NCBI GenBank assembly: GCA_900547405.1
Contig: URGL01000030.1
Span: 1 to 28,965, forward strand
Source: an uncultured Eubacteriales bacterium
Lineage (GTDB): Bacteria; Bacillota; Clostridia; Oscillospirales; Oscillospiraceae
Direction: 5' to 3'
Length of the DNA: 28,965 nucleotides
In this document: positions 6,909 to 13,840 of the stretch, piece by piece
Layout: each line of letters starts with the position of its first letter
How positions within the stretch are numbered: the first letter of the stretch is position 1
The notes under the pieces: model-generated
Told to the model about the DNA's origin: nothing
The model's database searches: none
What the model saw: the letters and a program-made list of their open reading frames with translations, nothing else
Made by a program: the position numbers and the translations under genes

Positions 6909-8222
6909 TTATTTTACCTCCAGCACGCCGTAGCCGGTCTCCTGGAAGTGGACGCTGTAGAAGGCGGTCATCAGATCCGTCAGGTACTTCACGTCCTTCA
7001 CACCGGCGGTCTCGTAGCAGGAGTGCATGGCCAGCTGGGGCAGGCCGATGTCTACGGCGTTCATGCTGACCTGGGCCATGGCCAGATTGCCCAGGGTGCT
7101 GCCGCCCACCTTATCGGAGCGGTTGGCAAAATACTGTAGGGGCACCCCGGCCTTTTCCGCCAGGAGCTTGGCCGCGGCGATGCTCAGCCCATCGCTGGTG
7201 TACTTCTGCCCGGCGTGAGACTTGACGACCACGCCCTCGTTCATATAGCAGCAGTTGTTGGCGTCGGTGTGCTCCGGATGGTTGGGATGGACGGCGTGGG
7301 CATTGTCGGCGCTGAACAGGAAGCTGGAAGCCACAGCCCGGGCAAAGTCCTCTTCTCCCCCGCCTAGGCTCAGGGTGATCCTGCGCAGTACGTCATACAG
7401 GAAGGTAGAAGCCGCTCCCTGCTTGGTGCCAGAGCCTACCTCCTCGTTGTCGAAGCAGGCCGCCACGTTGACGGACCGTTCGCTTCTGCCCTTCAGGAAT
7501 CCCTTCAGAATGCCGAAGGCGCACTCCTGGTCGTCCAGACGGCCGGAGGACAGGTATTCCTCCCGGGCCCCCCACACGGTGCCCTTTTCCCGGATATACA
7601 GGTACAGGTCGCTGCCCAGGATCTGCTCCCGCTTCACGCCCAGTTCCTGGGCCACAATGTCCAGCAGAGCCCCGTCCTTCAGGTCGCTGCCCAGAAGGGG
7701 CAGCATGTCCACCTGCTTATTGTAGGAGGCCTTGTCGTTGACCTCCCGATTCATGTGGATGGCCACACTGGGGATCAGCAGCAGATCCCTGTCCAGGGCC
7801 ACCAGCCGGGAAGTGACTGTCTGACCCTCCTGGACCAGCACCCGCCCGGCAACGCTCAGGGGCCGGTCCAGCCAGGTGGAGCAGATCATGCCGCCGTAGC
7901 CCTCGGTATTCAGCCGGGTATACTTCTGGCCCATATGCAGCTCCGCGTTCTCCTTGATCTTAAAGCAAGGGGAATCCGTGTGGGCCGCCGCCACATTGAA
8001 GCTGTAGTCTTTCAGGTCTGTGCCCAGCCGGAAGGCAATGACGCTGGAGCCGTTGCGGCAGACAAAGTAGCCCTCCCCAGGGGTCAGCTCCCACTTCCGG
8101 CTCTCCAGCAGCTCCGTAAAGCCCTCTTTCAAGAGGATCTCCCGGATGGAAGCGGTGGTGTGGAAGGCGGTAGGGTTTTGGTCCACAAAGGACAGCAGTT
8201 CCTGAACTTCTTCGTGTATCAT
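6909..8222 (-). CDS. apeB: M18 family zinc aminopeptidase (aspartyl aminopeptidase type)
   Basis: The product (437 residues) is a cytoplasmic metallo-aminopeptidase that removes N-terminal, often acidic, residues. M18 signatures are clear: AAAHTDSP with metal ligand His81, SGRLDDQ near 226-232, CFDNEEVGSG with the catalytic and ligand glutamates near 260-261, SADNAHAVHPNHP near 304-315, and the C-terminal MHSCYETAG ligand region. The length agrees with the family (about 430). GGAGG lies 10 nt before the ATG. It is 55 nt downstream of an amino-acid permease gene on the same strand, which suggests joint use in peptide or amino-acid assimilation. The stop codon abuts a repeat unit. Confidence 0.93.
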   Translation of the reverse strand: MIHEEVQELLSFVDQNPTAFHTTASIREILLKEGFTELLESRKWELTPGEGYFVCRNGSSVIAFRLGTDLKDYSFNVAAAHTDSPCFKIKENAELHMGQKYTRLNTEGYGGMICSTWLDRPLSVAGRVLVQEGQTVTSRLVALDRDLLLIPSVAIHMNREVNDKASYNKQVDMLPLLGSDLKDGALLDIVAQELGVKREQILGSDLYLYIREKGTVWGAREEYLSSGRLDDQECAFGILKGFLKGRSERSVNVAACFDNEEVGSGTKQGAASTFLYDVLRRITLSLGGGEEDFARAVASSFLFSADNAHAVHPNHPEHTDANNCCYMNEGVVVKSHAGQKYTSDGLSIAAAKLLAEKAGVPLQYFANRSDKVGGSTLGNLAMAQVSMNAVDIGLPQLAMHSCYETAGVKDVKYLTDLMTAFYSVHFQETGYGVLEVK

Positions 8223-8251
8223 AAATTTATATCCTCCATATACGCAGATCA

Positions 8252-8271
8252 GGGGCTGTAAAAACAGCCCC
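8252..8271 (-). other. Hairpin between permease and aminopeptidase genes
   Basis: A perfect GGGGCTG/CAGCCCC stem with a 6-nt A/T loop lies between the permease stop (8278) and the apeB ribosome site. No T-run follows on the minus strand, so it is more likely an mRNA-stability or attenuation stem than a full terminator. Confidence 0.5.
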
Positions 8272-8277
8272 TATATC

Positions 8278-9711
8278 TTACACCTTTTTCTCTCGTTTTG
8301 CAATCATGGGCAGGATGATTCCCAGAGCCGTCAGCACCACAGGGGTGATCACGTTCAGGGCAAAGGTAAAGGGATCCTTGTCATACATACCCAACACGCA
8401 GCATACGGCTGTCACGGCGAAGCACCAGCCGCCAAAGAACTTGGCAACGACCTGGTTCTTCACGAACCGGTATTCGGCGGGAATTTCCTTAAAGTGATTC
8501 CGCAGGGCCACATAGGCCACAAACACCCACAGATACCGCATGGGCATGCACACGGAATTCAGCTTGGTCAGCTGCCGCAGCACGGCGGCGGCACCGGGCA
8601 CGAAGGACTGGACCAGGATGATGGAGCCGGAGAGCACAGCCACCAGCTTGATGCCGTTGCTGTGGACGCCGCAGTCGTTGACCTTCTGCAGGCCCTGGGG
8701 GATGAACTGCTTGGTGTGCTCGTTGTCCAGCAGCATCCGCAGGGGGGCATCGATGCTGAGCACCAGCACCGCGAACTGGCTGATCACATTGCACAGGGCG
8801 TAGACGATCATAAACAGGTCGCCCAAGTGGTAATACTGGCCCAGCTTCTGGAAGGCCCAGTAGGAGCTGTTGGCGGCATAGGCGTTGAAGCTGGCAGTGC
8901 TCTCGTTGATGACGGCAGGGTCAAACATCTTGCCCATGGCAATGGTGCCCAGGATGGCGCAGGCCACCACCATGCCCGCCAGGGCGATCATGCTCTTGGG
9001 GAAGCCCTTGCTGGGGTTCTCCACCTTATTGACGTAGGGAGAGATTTTCTCGCAGCCGCCTACCGCAAAGACCAGAATAGACAGAGAGGTGAAGTAGGCC
9101 ACATTGAAATTGGGGATCAGCTCCTGGAAGGTGAAGGGTCTGCTGACGTACTCCGCGTTGGGATTGATGGCAGGAGCCGCGAACATCATCACGATGTACA
9201 GCAGGGACATGACGAAGGTGCAGGTGCCGGCGGCAGTCAGCAGCTTCTTCAGGGGATTCAGGCCCCGGCTGGCAATGTAGCAGCCCACCAGCAGGATGCA
9301 GAAGGTTGCCAGCTGCACATACAGGGTGGGGATGGAGTCGTAGGTTTCCGCGTTGCGGAAAATGGCCCAGCTCAGGGCCTTCAGGAAGCCGCTGCCCTTG
9401 CTGGCGATGTAGGTAATGTGGCAGGCCCAATAGGTCCAGCCCGCGTAATAGGCCAGCTTGGCGTTGGTGGTCTGGTGGATCCAGGAGCTGACACCGCCGC
9501 CCTCGTTCTTAAAGGCGGAGCCAAGCTCGCCCACCATCAGGGTATAGGGGATGAAGTAGAGGGCAAACATAGCCACCCAGCTGAGAATGACCTGGCGGCC
9601 GTTGAAATACACAAAGCCGTTGGTCACATTGCCAAAGCCCCACACCGTGGAGAAGGCCATAAAGGCCAGGGTCGTCCATTTGATTCTACTGTCTGTTTTT
9701 GTTTTTTCCAC
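8278..9711 (-). CDS. APC-superfamily amino acid permease (YjeM-like)
   Basis: This is a 477-residue integral membrane protein with about 12 hydrophobic segments. The N-terminal region KWTTLAFMAFSTVWGFGNVTNGFVYFNG fits the glycine-rich TM1 of APC transporters, followed by VGELGSAFKNEGGGVSSWI (TM2-TM3 region). Overall it resembles the YjeM / glutamate-GABA antiporter branch; the substrate cannot be read from sequence. The GTG at 9711 is preferred because AAGGAG lies 7 nt upstream; the extra 37 codons of open frame fall in the leader. A promoter at 9834-9862 drives it, and apeB follows in the same operon. Confidence 0.85.
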   Translation of the reverse strand: MEKTKTDSRIKWTTLAFMAFSTVWGFGNVTNGFVYFNGRQVILSWVAMFALYFIPYTLMVGELGSAFKNEGGGVSSWIHQTTNAKLAYYAGWTYWACHITYIASKGSGFLKALSWAIFRNAETYDSIPTLYVQLATFCILLVGCYIASRGLNPLKKLLTAAGTCTFVMSLLYIVMMFAAPAINPNAEYVSRPFTFQELIPNFNVAYFTSLSILVFAVGGCEKISPYVNKVENPSKGFPKSMIALAGMVVACAILGTIAMGKMFDPAVINESTASFNAYAANSSYWAFQKLGQYYHLGDLFMIVYALCNVISQFAVLVLSIDAPLRMLLDNEHTKQFIPQGLQKVNDCGVHSNGIKLVAVLSGSIILVQSFVPGAAAVLRQLTKLNSVCMPMRYLWVFVAYVALRNHFKEIPAEYRFVKNQVVAKFFGGWCFAVTAVCCVLGMYDKDPFTFALNVITPVVLTALGIILPMIAKREKKV

Positions 9712-9833
9712 GTGGATACTCCTTCTTTCTCTCTGCCCAAAAATGCGCAAAAATACAGGGGCCAACGGGTTGCGCATGGCCTCTCTGTTTATTTTTTGCA
9801 AAACTCCGAGCTGAGCCTTCAAATTTCTGTCTT

Positions 9834-9862
9834 ATTATAGCAAATTTTACCCATTTTTTCAA
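9834..9862 (-). promoter_or_regulatory. Sigma-A promoter of the permease-aminopeptidase operon
   Basis: On the minus strand TTGAAA (9862-9857) and TATAAT (9839-9834) are 17 bp apart. The start would be near 9827, about 116 nt before the GTG. The gap 9712-10022 otherwise holds this leader and the divergent promoter at 9959-9986. Confidence 0.85.
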
Positions 9863-9958
9863 CGGACGGAATCCACGAAAAGCCCCTGTGTAAATTGGCT
9901 ACAATCCACAAATTGTATTTCAGTCGCGGACATTCCTCTGCGTTTCGACGATTTCCTC

Positions 9959-9986
9959 TTTACTTTTGGCTTTTCTCCCGTATAAT
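9959..9986 (+). promoter_or_regulatory. Promoter of the zinc-ribbon membrane protein gene
   Basis: TATAAT at 9981-9986 is preceded by TTTACT at 9959-9964 with a 16-bp spacer. The start is near 9993, about 30 nt before the ATG. The -10 is perfect and the -35 only fair. Confidence 0.6.
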
Positions 9987-10022
9987 AAAAGTAACAACTG
10001 ATTCCTATAGGAGGCGAAGACC

Positions 10023-11114
10023 ATGAAATACGATTGCCCCAGCTGCGGCCGCCCCTTCAACGGCAAAAAGTGCCGGAATTGCGGCTACGAGTCCTTTGAC
10101 GAGGAGATCGCCCACCGGCTCCACACCCACAAGGGGGAGCCTCTGGTAATCCAGGACAGCCAGCGGCGGCCCATCCCCACCGCGGACCCCTTCGGTTGTC
10201 CCCCAAAACGCCAGCCCAGGAAGCGGCGAAGCACCTCCTGGCCCGGCCTGGTGGTCACGGTCTGCTGTCTGCTGTCCGTGCTGCTCTCCGCCGCCAAGGA
10301 TCTGCCCTTTCTGCGGCAGCCGGTGCCGGATCTCTTCTCCTTTTTCAGCAGGTCCCAGATCGCCCTGCCGGAGGACGCGGTTTCCATTTATTCCGACAAA
10401 GACATCGATATCTATGCCCAGTGGGATCCTGCCGCCGGTCTTGTCCCCGACATCCCCCTGTACATCCGGAACAACACCTCCAAAAGGCTCCTGGTAGAGA
10501 CGGAAAACATCACCGTCAACGGCTTTGATCTGGACCAATACGCCTACCTTTCCCTGACGGTGCCCGCCAACGGCCTGGAAGCCGGTAACCTGTACCTGAA
10601 TAGCGGCGGTCTGGAATTCTGCCAGATCGCCCAGCTGAAAACCCTGGTCCTCCGGTTCCGGCTCCGGGACCCCAACACCTGGGCGGACAAAGGGGCCACC
10701 GGCTACTGCGCCTTCCCGGTGGAGTCCCCGGCAGACTATGTCCAGCCCGGCTGCGATGAGGGCCCCCTGGTCTTCGAGGACGAACATCTCCGGGTCATCC
10801 TTCGGGATATCCAGATGATCTCCGCCTTTGAAAACGAAAAAATGGTCCAGATGCCCCAGTTCCTCTTCTATGTGGAGAACAAATCCGGCGAGGACCTGTC
10901 GGTCTATACCAGCGGCACCACCCTCAACGGTGCCGACAGCAATGCGGATATCTGGGTGGACCTTCCCCCCTGCTCCAAAACCGTCACCCCGTGCCTTTGC
11001 ACGAACCTGTTCTTCGATTCTCAGGAGGATATCCACAGCATTTCCACAACCCTCCACTACACAGTCGGAGACCTGGCAGAATGTTCCCAGGACGTGACCG
11101 TATCCCTGGAGTGA
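10023..11114 (+). CDS. Membrane protein with N-terminal zinc ribbon, function unknown
   Basis: I do not recognise a named family for the whole 363-residue protein. An N-terminal zinc ribbon is plain: CPSCGRPFNGKKCRNCG (Cys5, 8, 17, 20). A basic stretch (PKRQPRKRRS, about 61-70) and one transmembrane segment at about 73-91 follow. The remaining 270 residues should lie outside the cell and contain two similar beta-rich halves (for example VPDIPLYIRNNTSKRLLVETENITVNG and MPQFLFYVENKSGEDLSVYTSGTTLNG). This hints at a duplicated immunoglobulin-like or NEAT-like fold; that is inference. AGGAGG lies 6-8 nt before the ATG. It is a single gene with its own promoter. Confidence 0.8.
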   Translation: MKYDCPSCGRPFNGKKCRNCGYESFDEEIAHRLHTHKGEPLVIQDSQRRPIPTADPFGCPPKRQPRKRRSTSWPGLVVTVCCLLSVLLSAAKDLPFLRQPVPDLFSFFSRSQIALPEDAVSIYSDKDIDIYAQWDPAAGLVPDIPLYIRNNTSKRLLVETENITVNGFDLDQYAYLSLTVPANGLEAGNLYLNSGGLEFCQIAQLKTLVLRFRLRDPNTWADKGATGYCAFPVESPADYVQPGCDEGPLVFEDEHLRVILRDIQMISAFENEKMVQMPQFLFYVENKSGEDLSVYTSGTTLNGADSNADIWVDLPPCSKTVTPCLCTNLFFDSQEDIHSISTTLHYTVGDLAECSQDVTVSLE

Positions 11115-11120
11115 AAAAAC

Positions 11121-11180
11121 CTCCAGCCTTCCCCTACGGGGAAGGTGGCAGGGCCTTTGGCCCTGACGGATGAGGGGAGC
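11121..11180. repeat. Interspersed palindromic repeat, single unit
   Basis: A CCTTCCCCTACGGGGAAGG stem, a CAGGGCC-TTT-GGCCCTG hairpin and GACGGATGAGGGG form one unit of the family described at 1-118. It begins within about 12 nt of the stop codon at 11114. Confidence 0.7.
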
Positions 11181-11221
11181 CCAGCCATCCCAAAGAACCG
11201 GGCCAGGATGAATGGGAAAAC

Positions 11222-11327
11222 CCGTAGGGGCGGCTATCAGCCGCCCGTCGACTTTCGAGACGGAGCGCCTGGATAAAACGCTCTATCCTGTTAGCTGGCG
11301 GGCGGCTAGTAGCCGCCCCTACGAGGC
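11222..11327. repeat. Second repeat family: 106-bp element with GTAGGGGCGGCTA terminal inverted repeats
   Basis: The left end CGTAGGGGCGGCTATCAGCC and the right end mirror each other (right end GGCTAGTAGCCGCCCCTACG). Each end is itself a hairpin (CGGCTATCAGCCG; CGGCTAGTAGCCG). About 55 bp lies between them with no gene. It resembles a small non-autonomous palindromic element. Confidence 0.6.
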
Positions 11328-11395
11328 GTACCGTTTATCCGAGGTTTCTGTGGCCGTCAGTTTGTTCCCCCTCATCCGGCCCGGGTAAAGGCCCC

Positions 11396-11517
11396 CCAAC
11401 CTTCCCCTGGGGGAAGGTGGCCCCGTAGGGGCCGGAAGAGGGGCGGTACCAGGTTCGTCCCAGTACCGCCCCACACCCGTCTCGGCTTCGCCGAGCCACC
11501 CTCTCCCAGGAGAGGGT
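11396..11517. repeat. Interspersed palindromic repeat, two inverted units
   Basis: A CCTTCCCCTGGGGGAAGG unit ending in GGGGCGGTACC is followed by its inverted partner TACCGCCCCACACCCGTC, a CTCGGC/GCCGAG hairpin and CCACCCTCTCCCAGGAGAGGG. It ends about 8 nt from the sortase stop codon. The 410-bp gap 11115-11524 consists almost entirely of this and the elements at 11121-11180 and 11222-11327. Confidence 0.75.
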
Positions 11518-11524
11518 ATTTTCT

Positions 11525-12376
11525 TTATTTTTCCCGTGCCACCACCACAAACCGGCCGTTGTCCGTGTGATAGGCGCAGGTGACCAGGGTGAGGAGCCTG
11601 TCCCCGGGCTGGGCGGTGACGCCGGTGTCGTAGCAGGCGTGGGTCTTGTAGTAGTCGATGGCCTCCCGGTAGCTGTCCTCGGACTCCGCGTCAATGAACT
11701 TGTAGAACTTGAAGCAGTTCTCGGTTTTATAGTACACCCGGTCCCGGAAGGCGGCCAGGACCTCATATTCCCGCTCCTCATCCCACAGGTCCAGCTTCAC
11801 CGTAGGGTGCTGCTGCCAGTAGGACTTCTGCTCATATTTCATCAGGCTGCGGAACATGGAGCCGTCCAGCATATTGTGGGCGTAGATGATCAGGTTGTCG
11901 CTCTCCGGGTCCAATGAGCAGTTGGCGTCGATAAAGGGAAGCCCGGCGAAGCTGTACTTCTGGTCAAAGCCCAGGTGCAGGTATTTTTCCGGGTCCTGAG
12001 GGGTATACATAACGGGGTAGTCGATCTTTGTCCCCCGGATGGTCAGCCAGCCTACGGTGTCTTCGTTCTCCTCCCGCTTCTCCTGTAGGAAGGGCAGGTA
12101 TTCCCGCTCCTTGGGGGCCTCAGCGGTCTCTGACGGCTGGGTTTCTTCCGTCGTCTCCGTAATGACCGGCTCCGTTTCTCTGGGCTCTGTAGCCCTGGGA
12201 GGGGCCGTGGTCACGGCCTCCATCATGGGTTCTCCCGGCTTCTTCGGGGTGGACCGGACCAAGGCCACCACCACCGCCAGATTCACGCACAGCACAGTCA
12301 GCAGGACCGCCAGCAGGATCACCACCGGAGACGGCCCCGACCTCCGGGCATGTTTGTAGGTTTTTCTCATAATCAT
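11525..12376 (-). CDS. srtB: Class B sortase
   Basis: Sortases cleave a C-terminal sorting motif and attach the protein to cell-wall peptide. This 283-residue enzyme has one N-terminal membrane segment (about 17-41). A Thr/Glu/Pro-rich linker (about 55-90) follows, then a sortase B core: WLTIRGTKIDYPVM, the catalytic His167 in IIYAHNM, Cys267 in TLVTC and Arg275 in DNGRFVVVAR. Its likely substrate is the VPKTG protein encoded just upstream (12434-13228). The start is odd: a terminator-like hairpin lies 8 nt before the ATG and no Shine-Dalgarno is visible. ATGs at 12376 and 12370 are both possible. Confidence 0.92.
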   Translation of the reverse strand: MIMRKTYKHARRSGPSPVVILLAVLLTVLCVNLAVVVALVRSTPKKPGEPMMEAVTTAPPRATEPRETEPVITETTEETQPSETAEAPKEREYLPFLQEKREENEDTVGWLTIRGTKIDYPVMYTPQDPEKYLHLGFDQKYSFAGLPFIDANCSLDPESDNLIIYAHNMLDGSMFRSLMKYEQKSYWQQHPTVKLDLWDEEREYEVLAAFRDRVYYKTENCFKFYKFIDAESEDSYREAIDYYKTHACYDTGVTAQPGDRLLTLVTCAYHTDNGRFVVVAREK

Positions 12377-12412
12377 TTAAAAGAAGCGGTGGATGACGGA
12401 GCATCCACCGCT
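12377..12412 (-). terminator. Terminator-like hairpin between sortase substrate and sortase
   Basis: On the minus strand AGCGGTGGATG (12412-12402, given in complement) pairs perfectly over 11 bp with its partner at 12395-12385 around a 6-nt loop. The interrupted U-tract TCTTTTAA follows. It starts 21 nt after the stop codon of the anchored protein and overlaps the place where the sortase ribosome site should be. The broken U-tract suggests partial termination. Confidence 0.65.
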
Positions 12413-12433
12413 ATGGGAAGGAAGAAAATAAGC

Positions 12434-13228
12434 TTATTTCGCCAGCCGGATCCGGCGGATCACAATGGCGGCAGCGCCCAGCAGCATCAGCATACCGTAG
12501 GCGAAGATGGGGGTCACGTCCCCGGTCTTGGGCACAGAGTCCAGCCCATCGGAGGAGCTGCTGTGGTGGCCTCCGGAGGAGCCGCCGTCGGTGGTGGGCT
12601 TCTTGTAGCCGCAGTCCACGCACTTGCCGTCCTCAAAGTTGTGGTCAGCCGTCTCGCCGCAGCGGGTGCACTCGTGATCGGCGCTGTCCTTCTTGGTCCA
12701 GTCGTGACCCAGGGCAGGGATGTCCTTGGTCTCGGTCTCGGTGCAGCCGGGGTTCTGGCAGGCTCTGGTCTTCACACCGGCGGTGGTGCAGCTGGCTTCC
12801 TGGGTGGTTTCCCAGTCACCGAAGCTGTGGCCGGTGGCTTTGATCGGCTCAACGCCCTTGGTGGCATCGCAGCGGCTGCACTTCCAGCCGCCGGTGGAGC
12901 CGTCGGTGGTACAGGTTGCGGGAACCTCGTTGACGGCTACGGAGAAGTCGTGGTCCAGGGCGGGGATGGTGGTGCTTTCCACAAATACTTCGCCGCAGGC
13001 GGAGCAGCTCAGGCCTCTGGTATGGCCAGCCTCGGTGCAGGTGGGATTCTGGGCACTGACCCGGACATAGACGTGCTTCCCGTTCTCAGTCTTCGGGCAG
13101 ATGTTACTGGCGTAGAATTCCACGGATTCGTCAACATCCGCGCTCTCCGCCATGGCTGCCACAGGCAGGGCCATCACAGCAAGGCTCAACACAACCAGCA
13201 GGGTAGCGATAAAACCATGTTTTTTCAT
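12434..13228 (-). CDS. Sortase-anchored surface protein with Cys-rich repeats
   Basis: The 264-residue precursor has a signal peptide (cleavage likely after AMA, residue 27). Three repeats of the type TCT.xG...CxxC...ALGH follow, one with the spaced variant CQNPGC. Then comes a CTRCGE...GKCVDCGY zinc-ribbon-like pair and a Ser/Gly linker. The classic sorting signal closes it: VPKTG at 232-236, a hydrophobic segment and a basic tail RRIRLAK. The repeats are the same kind as in the 1512-aa protein upstream in the operon. Its ribosome site TAAGGAG includes the stop codon of the preceding lipoprotein gene (10-nt gap), so translation is probably coupled. The role is unknown; adhesion or metal binding are guesses. 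Confidence 0.85.
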   Translation of the reverse strand: MKKHGFIATLLVVLSLAVMALPVAAMAESADVDESVEFYASNICPKTENGKHVYVRVSAQNPTCTEAGHTRGLSCSACGEVFVESTTIPALDHDFSVAVNEVPATCTTDGSTGGWKCSRCDATKGVEPIKATGHSFGDWETTQEASCTTAGVKTRACQNPGCTETETKDIPALGHDWTKKDSADHECTRCGETADHNFEDGKCVDCGYKKPTTDGGSSGGHHSSSSDGLDSVPKTGDVTPIFAYGMLMLLGAAAIVIRRIRLAK

Positions 13229-13238
13229 ACATTACTCC

Positions 13239-13760
13239 TTAATGCTGGTGGAGTTCTCCTCCGGCCCAGCTCAGTTCTGCATTGCCCGCCTTGGCCAGGG
13301 ACTCCATAGCCACCACATCCAGCACGGAAGCGCCGCTGTCATCGGCGGCAACAACACCCACCACATGGATCCAGGCTCCGGCGGCGATGTCCTTGTCGGC
13401 ATACCGCAGGGGCAGAGCCAGCGTGGTCTTCTCGCTGCCGTTGACCAGGGTCCGGTAGACAGTCTTGTTCTCTCCGTCCACCCCCAGCACACCTTCCAGC
13501 TCGTAGACCTTGCCGGTCTGGTCCGCGGTGTGGTAGAGGATCTCCGCTACCTGGGTGATGTAGTCGTCATCGGTGAGGGTGGTGGTGTCTTCCTTCAGTA
13601 CCGACACCAGGTCCTTTTCCTCGTCCGTCATAGCCACAGGGCCCTTGGGAGCGGAGGAAGCAGCAGCCTGGCCAGCCGTCTCACCGGTCTGGCTCTTGCC
13701 GCAGGCGGCGAAGCTCACCGCAAGCACAGCGCAGAGCAAAAATGCAATGATTCGTTTCAT
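13239..13760 (-). CDS. Small lipoprotein of unknown function
   Basis: The 173-residue product has a lipoprotein signal peptide (MKRIIAFLLCAVLAVSFAAC; lipidation at Cys20, with Phe unusual at -3). An Ala/Ser-rich spacer and a globular domain follow. The segment GKVYELEGVLGVDGENKTVY and AAGAWIHVVGVVAADDSG resemble the OB-fold half of the YcgQ/DUF1980 family, but the match is by eye only. AAGGA lies 8 nt before the ATG. It sits between the two Cys-rich repeat proteins and overlaps the ribosome site of the next gene, so it is part of the same surface operon. Confidence 0.72.
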   Translation of the reverse strand: MKRIIAFLLCAVLAVSFAACGKSQTGETAGQAAASSAPKGPVAMTDEEKDLVSVLKEDTTTLTDDDYITQVAEILYHTADQTGKVYELEGVLGVDGENKTVYRTLVNGSEKTTLALPLRYADKDIAAGAWIHVVGVVAADDSGASVLDVVAMESLAKAGNAELSWAGGELHQH

Positions 13761-13784
13761 AGACTTTTTCCTTTTTTAGGGATT

Positions 13785-13825
13785 GGCTGCCCCACCTGTC
13801 ACCCGAATAACAGGAAGGGGCAGCC
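13785..13825 (-). other. Intercistronic stem-loop after the 1512-aa gene
   Basis: GGCTGCCCC and GGGGCAGCC pair perfectly, extended by CCTGT/ACAGG with a small bulge, between the 1512-aa gene and the lipoprotein gene. No U-tract follows on the minus strand, so I read it as an mRNA processing or stability stem rather than a terminator. Confidence 0.5.
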
Positions 13826-13840
13826 GGGGGTAGGTTTTAC

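Noticed and set aside
9712..9822. A 37-residue N-terminal extension of the permease
   Set aside because: It begins at a TTG without a ribosome site right behind the promoter, whereas the GTG at 9711 has AAGGAG at correct spacing and gives a normal APC N-terminus.
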